Source of the DNA: Phycisphaeraceae bacterium
Lineage (GTDB): Bacteria; Planctomycetota; Phycisphaerae; Phycisphaerales; Phycisphaeraceae
Direction of reading: 5' to 3'
NCBI GenBank assembly: GCA_020851465.1
Contig: JADZCR010000003.1
Location: 124,001 to 188,000, forward strand
Length of the DNA stretch: 64,000 nt
Each line of letters opens with the position of its first letter. Position 1 is the stretch's first letter. Below, one piece after another: positions 51,545 to 60,505 of this stretch. A model generated the notes under the pieces. That model was not told the origin of the DNA. It saw only the letters and a program-made list of their open reading frames with translations, and ran no database searches. A program made the translations under genes and the position numbers.

Positions 51545-52407
51545 TGGCCACCTCCGCTACCGTTCTTTTTTCCGCTGCTGGCCTCGCCCGCGTCACCGAT
51601 GCTGCCGATCTGAATATCCAGCTCGCTGCGCAGCTCGATTTTGTCGATTTTTCCGCCGCGAATGGTGACCACGCGATCGGAGACGTTGAGCATCTTGTGA
51701 TCGTGCGTGGCTGAGATGATCGTCACCCCCCGCTCACGGCTGAGCTTGCTCAACCGGTCGATGATTTCCTCACCCGTGCGGGTGTCGAGATTCCCCGTCG
51801 GCTCATCCGCCAGGATGATCGCCGGATCATTGGCGAAAGACCGCGCGATCGCCACCCGCTGCTGCTGTCCGCCCGAAAGCTGGTCCGGGCGGTGGTCGAG
51901 ACGATGGCCCAGCCCCACGGCTTCGAGCAGTTCCGCGGCTTTGGCGCTGGCATCAGAGACCGACATGCCGCCCAGCAGCATCGGCAGCGCAACATTCTGC
52001 TGCGCCGTCATGACCGGGATGATGTTGTAACTCTGGAAGATGTAACCGATGCAGCGATTCCGCAGCCGCGCCTGTTCGACGCGAGAGAGCATCGCAATGG
52101 TGACGCCCTGTACAGTAACGCTGCCGGTGGTCGGCGTGTCGAGTCCGCCGATCATGTTAAAGAGCGTGCTCTTGCCTGAGCCGGAAGGCCCCATGATCGA
52201 GAGGTATTCGCCGGCATAGATGTCCAGATCGACGCCGGCCAGCGCACGGACGACTTCACCGCCGACGCGATATTCGCGTGTCACGCCGCGCACCGCGACG
52301 ATGACCCGTTTACCCTGACGATACTCGGCATGGGCCGCTGCCAATGGCGCGCCGCCGCCCGGTGGGGCGTCAGCGTGATTGGTCTGCGGGCCGGGTTGTC
52401 CTACCAC
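51541..52407 (-). CDS. MacB/LolD-type ABC transporter ATPase (first copy), GTG start
   Basis: This is a 288-residue ATP-binding protein of the MacB/LolD family. It has a glycine/proline/alanine-rich N-terminal extension of about 38 residues. Then come Walker [10 protein letters not shown] near residue 74, the Q-loop [18 protein letters not shown] near residue 118, the signature [15 protein letters not shown] near residue 172, Walker [13 protein letters not shown] near residue 192, and SATHDHK near residue 222. The end [18 protein letters not shown] resembles the tail of the second ATPase in this locus, so the two are probably paralogues. The start is GTG at 52407, with GGAG 8 bases upstream. 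It is followed by a permease whose start overlaps its stop. The 142 bases before it could hold the operon promoter, though nothing convincing is visible. Confidence 0.92.
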   Translation of the reverse strand: MVGQPGPQTNHADAPPGGGAPLAAAHAEYRQGKRVIVAVRGVTREYRVGGEVVRALAGVDLDIYAGEYLSIMGPSGSGKSTLFNMIGGLDTPTTGSVTVQGVTIAMLSRVEQARLRNRCIGYIFQSYNIIPVMTAQQNVALPMLLGGMSVSDASAKAAELLEAVGLGHRLDHRPDQLSGGQQQRVAIARSFANDPAIILADEPTGNLDTRTGEEIIDRLSKLSRERGVTIISATHDHKMLNVSDRVVTIRGGKIDKIELRSELDIQIGSIGDAGEASSGKKNGSGGGH

Positions 52408-52549
52408 CGAATCGACTCCGAGGGCGCCAAGGCAAGAATCGCCAATGATAACAGGAAGACGGATCGCGGAGGAACCGTCCGTTCGAGGGCTTCCGGATAA
52501 AGTCGCCCCGCTCCGATCCGCTCGGAGCTATCGCCGATTTTGACTGCAT

Positions 52550-53692
52550 TCACGGCAACATCTCTCCGAAAAATCTCAACCAGTTGCCGTGGAAAATCTT
52601 TTTCACATCTGCCTTGCTGTAACCGCGCCGGGTCAGGATCGGCTCCAGCTTTTGCAAGCCTGCAATCGTCCCCAGATCGGCTGGCGACTGCTCCGTGCCA
52701 AACCCGCCGTCGAGATCGCTGCCGATCGAGGCGTGATCCACGCAGCCGGTGAGTTGGCAGATGTAATCAATATGGTCAGCCACATTCTCCAGTGTGACAG
52801 TCGGGTTGACCGCGGCGCTATGCTTCCAGCCTTTGATGAGCATCCAGCAGTCCATCACCACACCCAGCACCCCGCCCCGCTCGGCGATGGCTTTGATCTG
52901 CTCATCGCTGATTTGTCGGTCGCCGGGTACGAGGGAGCGACAATTGCCGTGGCTGACAAACACGCCTCGTCCGTACAAATCCAGAATCTGTGATAACGCT
53001 GTGTCTGCCGTGTGTACGAGGTCGATAATGATTCCGAGCTTGTCGAGTTTTTTCACCAGTTCCCGGCCGCGCTTGGTAAGCGGTCCATCGCCGCCGGTAC
53101 CCATGGCGTACGCGCTCTGGCCGTAATGAGCCAGGCAAACGGTTCGCAAGCCCTGCTGCCACCAGTATTCCGCATCTTTGGGATCGAGAATCGGATCACC
53201 ACCCTCCATGCTGAGGATGTAACCGATCGGCAGCCTGGCTCGTGCGGCGGGTGTGCGGGCTTTGACCCACTTTGCCCAGTGAGACTTGAGCGTTTTGCGG
53301 TCGCGGATCTGTTTGACCTGACCGCGCGATTCGAGGATCTGGTAATAAGCCGCCTGTCCACGCGCCGCTGCGCTGGCGATCTCCTGATTGGCGTAGTCGA
53401 GGTTTTCACGCAGCAGCGTCGGTTGACGCTTGCGCATCACCAGAGGCGAGACGTTGGCGTCCGAAAGATCATCGCCATAACCCGGCAAGGCCCGCGCGAG
53501 CACCGTCGCCAGACAGATGCCGATGTCACCTCGCCGCATTTCCGGCAGACTCACGGTGTTACGCGTGCGCGACTTGCCCGTCATGCCTTCCTCACGCTTA
53601 CGCAGCGCATCAACGGAAGCGGTCTGGTCGCGGTCAAACGCCAGCGCATTCCATGAGAGGTCGAGATGGGCATCAATCAATGGGATCGTCAT
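52550..53692 (-). CDS. Membrane-dipeptidase-like peptidase (family M19)
   Basis: This is a 380-residue binuclear-zinc dipeptidase of family M19, whose members cleave dipeptides (and some beta-lactams). The metal and active-site elements are in order: LIDAHLDLSW (HxD) at residues 5-14, SMEGGDPILD near residue 145 (bridging glutamate), IDLVHTADTAL near residue 210 (histidine) and VFVSHGNCRSLV near residue 232 (histidine). The C-terminal DHASIGSDLDGGFG near residue 332 is a further family signature. No signal peptide is evident from the chosen ATG at 53692, so it is probably cytoplasmic. It lies 142 bases upstream of the first ATPase gene on the same strand and could start the same transcription unit. 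That position would fit a peptide-uptake system. Confidence 0.88.
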   Translation of the reverse strand: MTIPLIDAHLDLSWNALAFDRDQTASVDALRKREEGMTGKSRTRNTVSLPEMRRGDIGICLATVLARALPGYGDDLSDANVSPLVMRKRQPTLLRENLDYANQEIASAAARGQAAYYQILESRGQVKQIRDRKTLKSHWAKWVKARTPAARARLPIGYILSMEGGDPILDPKDAEYWWQQGLRTVCLAHYGQSAYAMGTGGDGPLTKRGRELVKKLDKLGIIIDLVHTADTALSQILDLYGRGVFVSHGNCRSLVPGDRQISDEQIKAIAERGGVLGVVMDCWMLIKGWKHSAAVNPTVTLENVADHIDYICQLTGCVDHASIGSDLDGGFGTEQSPADLGTIAGLQKLEPILTRRGYSKADVKKIFHGNWLRFFGEMLP

Positions 53693-53976
53693 GGGGTATC
53701 GTTCTCGCGAGACAAGAAGATTTTTCGTACCGGTCGGATGAAGTTTTCCGTTCTCAGGCAAACCACGCATGCTCAAGTCGGAAAATCATCGCAACCGCCT
53801 GCCGAGAGAGCAATTACCACAAGTCGCGGACTAAGCCTTCCCTCAGCGGGATGCGGATCGTAACCAATGGACGGGAAAAGTGCTGTTCTCTGGTTCGACG
53901 GGGAAAACCACGACATTCAACCGGGCACAAGGACGTCTCGACTCACCCATCGAATTGCTGCGTGAAATGCTTAACG

Positions 53977-55572
53977 TCAGACTTCCGCTGTTTTGTTGCA
54001 CAACGTCCCGAACAGCGTGAGAGCCGCGGCCCGTTCGATCCGCACCTCGACGATTGAGCCAACCAGCGAATCATCTCCCTCAAAGCAGACGATCAAATCG
54101 CCGTCGGTTCGTCCCGTAAGCTGGGTGGCAGGTTGTTCCCATCCGAGCAGAACGCTCGCGCCATGGCCGGCATCACGGGCCCGCTTTTCCTTCTCGCTTA
54201 CCGACTCGACAAATACTCGAACAGTCTGGCCGACACATTCCCGGTGAACCTCCGCACTGATTTGACTCTGAATCGAGAGCAACTCGTTGTTTCGCAGCTT
54301 CTTGATCTCATCGGGGACATCATCATCGAAGCGATCAATGGCTGCGGTGCCGGGGCGAGGTGAATACTTGAAAATAAAGGCGTTCTTGAATCGACCAAAG
54401 CGCAGCAGTTCAGCCGTCGCCCGGTGGTCTTCCTCCGTCTCGGTGGGAAAGCCGCAGATGATGTCCGTCGCCAACTGAACATCGGGCAGGTAACGGCGAA
54501 CCCGTTTGAGCAGTTCGCGGTACTCCGCAACGGTGTAGCCACGATTCATCAGTTTCAGGATGCGATCCGAGCCGGACTGTACGGGGAGATGGATGTAGCG
54601 GCAGATACGCGGCCGCTCCGCCATCACCTGGAGGATGTCATCACCAAAGTCACGAGGGAAATTGGTGACGAATCGCAGACGCTCAAGCGTCGGAATTTCG
54701 TCATGGATTCGCGCCAGGAGTCTGGCGAAAGAGGTCACGTCCGCTGCTCCGACCGTGGAGGCATGACCTCGGCCCGCACCCTGACTCACCACGCTGCCGA
54801 TCTGCGGCTGTTGGACGCCGTTGACCACCACTGCCGCCGCGTGGTCGTAGTGGTAATGGTTCACCGTCTGACCGAGCAGCGTGATTTCAACGACGCCTGC
54901 GTCAACCAGCTTGCGACATTCTTCGATGATGTGGTCAGGCGGGCGGTGGACCTCCGCACCGCGCGTGTTGGGGACGACACAGTAGGTGCAGAACTTGTTG
55001 CATCCGCGCGTGATCCGCACGTAAGCGGAACCGTGAAACTCCTCCGGGCTGAACGACCGTGACAAGTCCAGCATTTCCAGTTGATCTTCCGCTGCAGCAA
55101 GCGTGGATGAGCGGCGGTGGGTATTCCCCTGGAGAGCCGATTGCGCCATGCGTACGCCGCCTCGCTTTTCCCAGTTGGTCTTCACCACGTTATCAATGAG
55201 CATCGGCACCTTATCAAGCTCACCGGGTCCGCAGAGCAGATCGACCTGGGGATGTTTGCGCACCATGTCAAGGCCGTCTCGTTCCGCCATGCAGCCGATG
55301 ATGCCGAGGATGATTTCGGGGCGATCGCGTTTGAGCAGCCCCACTTCACCGATGCGGGAGTAAACCTTGTTCTCCGCCTGCTCGCGTACCGAGCAGGTGT
55401 TGTAGAGCACGACATCAGCAGCCTGCCAGTCGTCGATAAAGCGATAGCCCAGGGCCATGAGCTGACCGCGAACGAGCTGAGTATCCAGCACATTCATCTG
55501 ACAGCCGAAGGTCTCCAGATAGACGCTCAGGCCGTCCGAAGCTGCGGGTTTTGCTGGTGTTTGGTTATCCAT
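53977..55572 (-). CDS. miaB: MiaB, tRNA-2-methylthio-N6-dimethylallyladenosine synthase
   Basis: MiaB adds the methylthio group to i6A37 in tRNAs reading UNN codons, using two Fe-S clusters and S-adenosylmethionine. The 531-residue product from ATG 55572 has the N-terminal UPF0004 cysteines (VYLETFGCQMNVLDT near residue 15, NTCSVREQAENK near residue 58, IIGCMAERDG near residue 92). The radical-SAM motif is TRGCNKFCTYCVVPNTRG near residue 190, and a TRAM domain ends the protein. A roughly 35-residue insert (HYHYDHAAAVVVNGVQQPQI and onward, near residue 238) separates LLGQTVNHY from FARLLARIHDE. RFVTNFPRDF replaces the usual TSHP form. The start is uncertain: the frame runs further upstream, with another ATG at 55608. 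Confidence 0.92.
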   Translation of the reverse strand: MDNQTPAKPAASDGLSVYLETFGCQMNVLDTQLVRGQLMALGYRFIDDWQAADVVLYNTCSVREQAENKVYSRIGEVGLLKRDRPEIILGIIGCMAERDGLDMVRKHPQVDLLCGPGELDKVPMLIDNVVKTNWEKRGGVRMAQSALQGNTHRRSSTLAAAEDQLEMLDLSRSFSPEEFHGSAYVRITRGCNKFCTYCVVPNTRGAEVHRPPDHIIEECRKLVDAGVVEITLLGQTVNHYHYDHAAAVVVNGVQQPQIGSVVSQGAGRGHASTVGAADVTSFARLLARIHDEIPTLERLRFVTNFPRDFGDDILQVMAERPRICRYIHLPVQSGSDRILKLMNRGYTVAEYRELLKRVRRYLPDVQLATDIICGFPTETEEDHRATAELLRFGRFKNAFIFKYSPRPGTAAIDRFDDDVPDEIKKLRNNELLSIQSQISAEVHRECVGQTVRVFVESVSEKEKRARDAGHGASVLLGWEQPATQLTGRTDGDLIVCFEGDDSLVGSIVEVRIERAAALTLFGTLCNKTAEV

Positions 55573-55654
55573 ACAGTCATGGCCCGGACAGGCAGGAATT
55601 GTAGCCATCGGAGATTCATCGAGCACGGCAGCGTGTGCCGATAATTCCACCACG

Positions 55655-56296
55655 ATGTTTGCCGCGCTTACCGACTGGTTTGACCGTCTGCTGGCCCCGG
55701 TGCCCGGGCTGCTGTTGATTTCCGCAGGCATGCTGATGGTCGGTGCTGCGGTACTCATGCCCTCGTGGCTTGAAACCCGCGAGCTGACCTGGAAGCGTGA
55801 GTTGATGAAGATGCAGTCGGAGAAACTCGAACAACAGGCAAACAACTATCGTGATTTCAATAAAGCACTGGCAACCGATGACCCCGTGCTGCTTGAACGG
55901 CTGGCGTTCTACCATCTACATCTGAAGCCCGTCGGCGCGACGCCGCTGGTATCACAGCCAAGGGCGACGAATGCCTCAATCCGTGGCCGCCAAACGACTG
56001 CGGTCCCGGTCTGGCAGGCGAAGATTCCGACGATCGAGCAGATGCTCCACCAGCCGCTGCCCCAGCCGGGAGTGAACACGCCTGTCTATCAGCCGATCAA
56101 GACTCGACTCGTGACGCTGACCACCGGCCCGATGCGCTTCGTCGTGATCCTGGCGGGGTTGGCGTGCCTGGGTGCCGGCCTGATCGCGCCCAATCCAAGA
56201 AAAGAAATCCACAAACGACACGCCCTGGAATTACCGAATTCCGACTTCGTGCCGGCTGTACTCGATGACGATGACTTTTCTCACGCGATGCCTTGA
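55655..56296 (+). CDS. Two-helix membrane protein, unknown function
   Basis: This is a 213-residue protein that I do not recognise. It has an N-terminal hydrophobic helix (about residues 15-37, VPGLLLISAGMLMVGAAVLM), then a hydrophilic helical stretch ETRELTWKRELMKMQSEKLEQQANNYRDF that looks like a coiled coil. A middle region rich in Pro, Gln and Thr follows, then a second membrane helix at about residues 160-178 (MRFVVILAGLACLGAGLIA). It ends in an acidic DDDDFSHAMP tail. The helix-coil-helix plan resembles septum- or envelope-associated small proteins, but this is speculation. It is divergent from miaB. GATAAT lies 9 bases before the ATG, and no Shine-Dalgarno sequence is present. Confidence 0.75.
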   Translation: MFAALTDWFDRLLAPVPGLLLISAGMLMVGAAVLMPSWLETRELTWKRELMKMQSEKLEQQANNYRDFNKALATDDPVLLERLAFYHLHLKPVGATPLVSQPRATNASIRGRQTTAVPVWQAKIPTIEQMLHQPLPQPGVNTPVYQPIKTRLVTLTTGPMRFVVILAGLACLGAGLIAPNPRKEIHKRHALELPNSDFVPAVLDDDDFSHAMP

Positions 56297-56384
56297 ATCA
56301 ACAAGCGACTCGCGCACTCTCCAACAACACGATTGCGACAGGTGACGATCCGACTTGCGGGAAAAGCGAGTCGGTAATGCAGCT

Positions 56385-56879
56385 TTATTCTTCTTTGGGC
56401 TGCGTCGCCGGAGCTGTGGTGGACTCGACTCGTCCGCCTTCCGCCCGCCAAAGCTCCACACCGCCGCGGAAAAGAAAGACGTTGATGTAGCCCATCGCCA
56501 TCAGTTTCTTGGCCGCCGCAACCGCGACCGCATCACTGAAATCCGTGCCGTACACCACGATGTTGCGTGCCTTGGCCAACTCAGGATGTCCGGGGATCAA
56601 ATCACGGATCGGGATATGCACCGCGTCGTGGATATGGCCGCGGGCGTAACGATCCTCAATTCTCGGATCGAGGAGATAGGTCGGTCCCTTTTTGCGGTTT
56701 TCCAGCAAATCACGGAGCGGTTTGTATTGAAGCTCCTTGACATCTTCATCGCTGACCTTGGGCATATCGGTGCAGCCGACCAGCAGTGCCAGCAACAAAC
56801 CGCCGACAACCATTGACAAAGAAAGTCGGGAAGCGGATTTCGGGGCGGATGAGATTGATCGGCCTGGATGGGTGTTCAT
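56385..56879 (-). CDS. Rhodanese-like lipoprotein lacking the catalytic cysteine
   Basis: This is a 164-residue exported lipoprotein. The signal peptide ends in a lipobox, LLLALLVGCTDMP, with the acylated cysteine near residue 36. A rhodanese-like domain follows (about residues 50-150): YLLDPRIEDRYARGHIHDAVHIPIRDLIPG is the usual DxRxxxxYxxGHIxGAxxIP block. The active-site loop, where sulfurtransferases have a cysteine, reads VVYGTDFSDA, so the domain is probably non-catalytic. GYINVFLFRGGVELWRAEG closes the domain. The ATG at 56879 has GAGGAG 6 bases upstream; the frame extends to 57002 without support. It starts 23 bases after the KimA-like permease stop and is probably co-transcribed with it. 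Confidence 0.85.
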   Translation of the reverse strand: MNTHPGRSISSAPKSASRLSLSMVVGGLLLALLVGCTDMPKVSDEDVKELQYKPLRDLLENRKKGPTYLLDPRIEDRYARGHIHDAVHIPIRDLIPGHPELAKARNIVVYGTDFSDAVAVAAAKKLMAMGYINVFLFRGGVELWRAEGGRVESTTAPATQPKEE

Positions 56880-56902
56880 CAGCAACTCCTCACCGTCATG
56901 AA

Positions 56903-58939
56903 TCAGACTCGGATGGGCAGAATGACAAATGGTATTCCGCGCAGGTAAAACTTTCGCTGAAGCGCGAACACCGTGTAGTTGTGCAAAAAGCGAATCAACC
57001 ACGAATCATTGGGGAACACAAGCTGGCCGCCGAAAAACACACTCTGCGGAAACTTTTCGAGAATCTTCGGCGCCAGGTCAACGGCTTCCTGCACGATGTC
57101 CACGCCGAGGCTTGAGACCGCTTCGGCGTAGAAGCCGTTCTGCTGCATAAAGTCCACGTATCGCCGTCCGTCGTCGGCGACTTTTTCTTTCAGCGCTGCG
57201 ATTTCCGCGGCCCCCTTGAACACGCCGGCATCAATCGCGCCGACCTGCACGAAAACAAAGTTCTTGAAGATTCCTGAAAACAGACGGACGATCGAGAAAA
57301 GCGTGTGCAGCCCGACACCGCTGAAACCGTTGACCAGAACGACCGCTGTTTTCCCGGATGGATCAAATGCCGGCGGGACGACCGGTTTGCCATCGCTGGA
57401 CACCGGGGCAGGGGTTGATTCGGCGACGCGCACCAGGCCGTCAAGCCGCTTGAGCAGTGCTCCGGTCTTGCGGTAGTGGTGCCTGATTCCCATAACCACG
57501 ATGACAAGCACGCTGGTGATGGCGAGCGTGATCCACGCGCCGGCTGCGAATTTGATCACAACGATGGAAATGAGGATCCCGGCGCAGAGCACCAGACCCA
57601 CACCGTTGACGAGGAACTTGTGTTTCCAGTTGGAATCGCTGCGGCGCACCTGCCACCAGTGCCGGACCATGCCAGCCTGTGAGAGGGTGAAGGTAATAAA
57701 GACGTTGATCGAGTAGAGCACGACAAGGAACCGCACGACGCCCTGCGGGTCGAGCGAGTGCGCCAGAAACAGGACCAGCGCGCCGGCTGCACCCATGAAA
57801 AGCACGCCGTTCTGCGTCACAAACCGATCAGACAGCGTGGCGAACCGCTTGGGGAGCCACGAGTCGAGGGCCATATTCGCCGACACACGCGGCCCGTCCA
57901 TGAATCCTGCCTGCGCTGCGATAAACAGCAGCATCGCTTCCGACAGCAGCGTCACAAAGACAAAGGTCCGGCTTGGACCGTATCCCCAGCCGGCACTCAA
58001 CCGCTCGAAAAGCACCGCGTTTAGCGTCTTGCCCTCCACATGATGCTCATGCACCTCGTAGAGCAGATAGGCGATCATGAGACCCATGACGGTGACCGCC
58101 AGGGAGAAGGCCATGTACCGCATTGTGCGCTTGGCGGTCTGAACGCGAGGCTCCCGGAAAATCTGCAGACCGTTCGACACCGCCTCGATTCCCGTGAACG
58201 TACCGGCACCCATGCTGTATGCCTTGAGCACGATCTTGAGCAGCACGAAAACGCCGATGAAGCCCGCGCCATTATCACGCCACGCCTGCCCGACATCCGT
58301 TACCGCGTTTCGCGCCAGGTCATCGAAATGAAAAATGTGAGTGAATATCGCGTAGAGGATGACGAAGGCGTGGGTGATGACGAATACCAGGAAGATCGGC
58401 ACCAGCGGCAGGACCGATTCCTTGACCCCGCGCACGTTCATCAGGGTCAGCAGACAGACTCCGACGAGAGCCGTCGGAAACTTGAACATCGAATAGCTTG
58501 GATCGAAAAAGCTGAACAGCGCATCCGCACCGCTGGCGATGGAGATCGTGATGGTCAGGATGTAGTCCACCAGCAGCGCGCAGCCCGACAGCGCGCCGAG
58601 GCTGGGGCTGAGGAGTTTGGTGGCGACGAGATAACCGCCGCCGCCGCTGGGGAAGAGTTCGATGATCTGGGAATAGCTTGTCGAGATGACAAAGATCGTC
58701 GCCACCGTACCCAAGCCGACAAAGAGTGCGAGGTAAGGGTGCGTGCTGACAGCCATGAACGCTTCTTCGGGGCCGTAGCACGAGGACGACAAACCGTCCG
58801 CCCCCAGCCCCACCCATGCGAAAAAAGCGATCAGCGACAGGTGATGGAAAAGCGACTGATCTTCCGGGTTTTTAGCCCTGCCGATCAGGATACGCTTGAG
58901 GCGTTGAAAAATCGTTGGATTGGATTCTTGGGGATCCAT
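56903..58939 (-). CDS. APC-superfamily permease resembling KimA potassium importers
   Basis: This is a 678-residue transporter with about 12 helices and a 180-residue cytoplasmic C-terminus. The N-terminal part is close in pattern to KimA/YdaO (KUP-type) potassium importers: RILIGRAKNPEDQ, SLIAFFAWVGLGADGLSSSCYGPEEAF, YSQIIELFPSGGGGYLVATKLLSPSLGALSGCALLVDYILTITISIASGADALFSFF (residues about 90-145) and LMNVRGVKES. The C-terminal region from about residue 535 (VVLVNGFSGVGLHTLFSIVRL) has a soluble alpha/beta look. Potassium as substrate is an inference; a related amino-acid permease role is possible. I looked for the c-di-AMP riboswitch that precedes kimA in Bacillus and did not find it in the 155-base gap. 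It is followed by the rhodanese-like lipoprotein gene. Confidence 0.8.
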   Translation of the reverse strand: MDPQESNPTIFQRLKRILIGRAKNPEDQSLFHHLSLIAFFAWVGLGADGLSSSCYGPEEAFMAVSTHPYLALFVGLGTVATIFVISTSYSQIIELFPSGGGGYLVATKLLSPSLGALSGCALLVDYILTITISIASGADALFSFFDPSYSMFKFPTALVGVCLLTLMNVRGVKESVLPLVPIFLVFVITHAFVILYAIFTHIFHFDDLARNAVTDVGQAWRDNGAGFIGVFVLLKIVLKAYSMGAGTFTGIEAVSNGLQIFREPRVQTAKRTMRYMAFSLAVTVMGLMIAYLLYEVHEHHVEGKTLNAVLFERLSAGWGYGPSRTFVFVTLLSEAMLLFIAAQAGFMDGPRVSANMALDSWLPKRFATLSDRFVTQNGVLFMGAAGALVLFLAHSLDPQGVVRFLVVLYSINVFITFTLSQAGMVRHWWQVRRSDSNWKHKFLVNGVGLVLCAGILISIVVIKFAAGAWITLAITSVLVIVVMGIRHHYRKTGALLKRLDGLVRVAESTPAPVSSDGKPVVPPAFDPSGKTAVVLVNGFSGVGLHTLFSIVRLFSGIFKNFVFVQVGAIDAGVFKGAAEIAALKEKVADDGRRYVDFMQQNGFYAEAVSSLGVDIVQEAVDLAPKILEKFPQSVFFGGQLVFPNDSWLIRFLHNYTVFALQRKFYLRGIPFVILPIRV

Positions 58940-59094
58940 GAGTGAATTGCAGACCGGTCAGGCTCCCTCTCCCGCACACAGACGAGAAGTGGGCAAGCGG
59001 CGCGCCATTTCCATCGTCAGGATCAACGAGGGAAACTCACACCACACCGCTCCATGCGACCACGGAGTGACAAGCAAATCGGGCTGCCGGGTTT

Positions 59095-60459
59095 TCAATG
59101 CCCCGCCCCCACAACCGCGAGCGACACATAGCGTTCTTTTTTAACTCGCTTTTCAAAGTCACCCCAGAATTTATTGAGGATCGTGCGTACCGCCCAGTTC
59201 GCCCCGTCCGCCAGACCGCAGATCGTCGTGCCCGGCATCGCACCCATCGAGCCGGCGATCTCCAACAGCAGATCGAGGTCTTTGGTGGTGCCGTCGCCCT
59301 GCTCGATGCGGGTGAGCATCTTGAACATCCAGTTGGTCCCTTCGCGGCAGGGCGTGCATTGACCGCAAGACTCGTGCGCGAAGAATCGCGAGATGTTCCG
59401 CGCGACAGCCACCATGTCGGTGTCCTCATCCATCACGATGACGCCCGCAGTCCCCAGCCCCAGACATGCGTATTTCTTACCGATGTCGAAATCGAGTTCA
59501 GCGTGATACTGATCGGTGCTGAGCACACCCATGGAAATACCTCCGGGGATGGCAGCCTTGAACTTCTTGCCGCCCCGCATCCCTCCGCCGTATTTCTCGA
59601 TCAGCTCAGACATTTTCAGGCCGAGGTTTTCCTCATAGACGCCGGGCGTATTCACGTGACCTGAGATTCCGAAAAGTTTCGGACCAAACGATGCGGGCAC
59701 CGTGACCGGGACGCCTTCAGCGCGGCCTTTACCCATGGTTTTGAACCAGTCCGCGCCTTTGTCGAGGATCGGTCCGACCATCGCAAGCGTTTCGACGTTG
59801 TTGATGATCGTCGGCCGGCCGAACGCCCCCGCCACCGCGGGAAACGGCGGCTTGATGCGAGGCCAGCCGCGCTTGCCCTCCAGCGACTCAAGCAGGCCCG
59901 TTTCCTCACCGCAGATATACGCTCCCGCACCGCGATGCACAAAGCATTCGGGGTCACTGCCATTGATCTGCTTGAGCACGGAACCCGCTCCGAAGATGCG
60001 ATTCGCGTAGGCTTCGCGGACAGCGTTTTCGAGAACACGCGCCTGATGGTGATATTCGCCGCGAATGTAGATGTAAGCCGTGTCGAGTCTGCATGCGTGC
60101 ATGCAGATGGCGATGCCTTCGAGAACCTGATGCGGATCGAAGTCGAGCAGCAACCGATCCTTGAACGTGCCAGGCTCGGACTCATCCGCATTGACGGTCA
60201 GGAACCGCCGTTTGCCGTCTTCCGGGGGAAGAAAGCTCCACTTGAGACCCGCGGGGAAGCCCGCGCCGCCGCGCCCGCGCAACTCGCTGCCCTTGACGAT
60301 GTCGATGACAGCCTTGGGTTCCATCGCCAGGGCTTTATGCAACCCGGCATACCCGCCCGTGTTGACGAACTGCTCATACGAAACCGTCCGACGGTCACGG
60401 ATATTTCCCGCCGGTGGCGTGGGGATGCGTTTAAGTAGGACTGGTTCGGCAAGGGGCAT
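59095..60459 (-). CDS. nuoF: NADH-quinone oxidoreductase subunit F
   Basis: NuoF is the NADH-oxidising, FMN- and 4Fe-4S-binding subunit of complex I, on the cytoplasmic arm. The 454-residue protein has the NADH-binding GSELRGRGGAGFPAGLKWSF motif near residue 60 and the FMN region LTVNADESEPGTFKDR near residue 92. GAGAYICGEETGLLESLEG lies near residue 180. The cluster cysteines are ESCGQCTPCREG near residue 363, with a further cysteine about 40 residues on in GTTICGLADG. I chose the ATG at 60459; upstream frame to 60543 would overlap the small gene at 60506. It is separated by 46 bases from that small gene. nuoG and the membrane-arm genes do not follow: the KimA-like gene comes next. Confidence 0.95.
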   Translation of the reverse strand: MPLAEPVLLKRIPTPPAGNIRDRRTVSYEQFVNTGGYAGLHKALAMEPKAVIDIVKGSELRGRGGAGFPAGLKWSFLPPEDGKRRFLTVNADESEPGTFKDRLLLDFDPHQVLEGIAICMHACRLDTAYIYIRGEYHHQARVLENAVREAYANRIFGAGSVLKQINGSDPECFVHRGAGAYICGEETGLLESLEGKRGWPRIKPPFPAVAGAFGRPTIINNVETLAMVGPILDKGADWFKTMGKGRAEGVPVTVPASFGPKLFGISGHVNTPGVYEENLGLKMSELIEKYGGGMRGGKKFKAAIPGGISMGVLSTDQYHAELDFDIGKKYACLGLGTAGVIVMDEDTDMVAVARNISRFFAHESCGQCTPCREGTNWMFKMLTRIEQGDGTTKDLDLLLEIAGSMGAMPGTTICGLADGANWAVRTILNKFWGDFEKRVKKERYVSLAVVGAGH

Positions 60460-60505
60460 GGTCAGTTTTCCGATCTTCCGAGTTTCCAACGTCGCGGCAA
60501 GTCGA

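Noticed and set aside
37649..53692. RiPP biosynthetic cluster
   Set aside because: There is no modifying enzyme or evident precursor peptide; transporter genes plus an RRE-like protein are not enough.
53893..53915. tRNA-like GGTTCGA sequence in the gap upstream of miaB stop
   Set aside because: No acceptor stem, anticodon arm or D-arm can be folded around it.
58940..59094. Possible c-di-AMP (ydaO) riboswitch before the KimA-like gene
   Set aside because: The 155-base gap lacks the conserved core sequences of that riboswitch as I know them.
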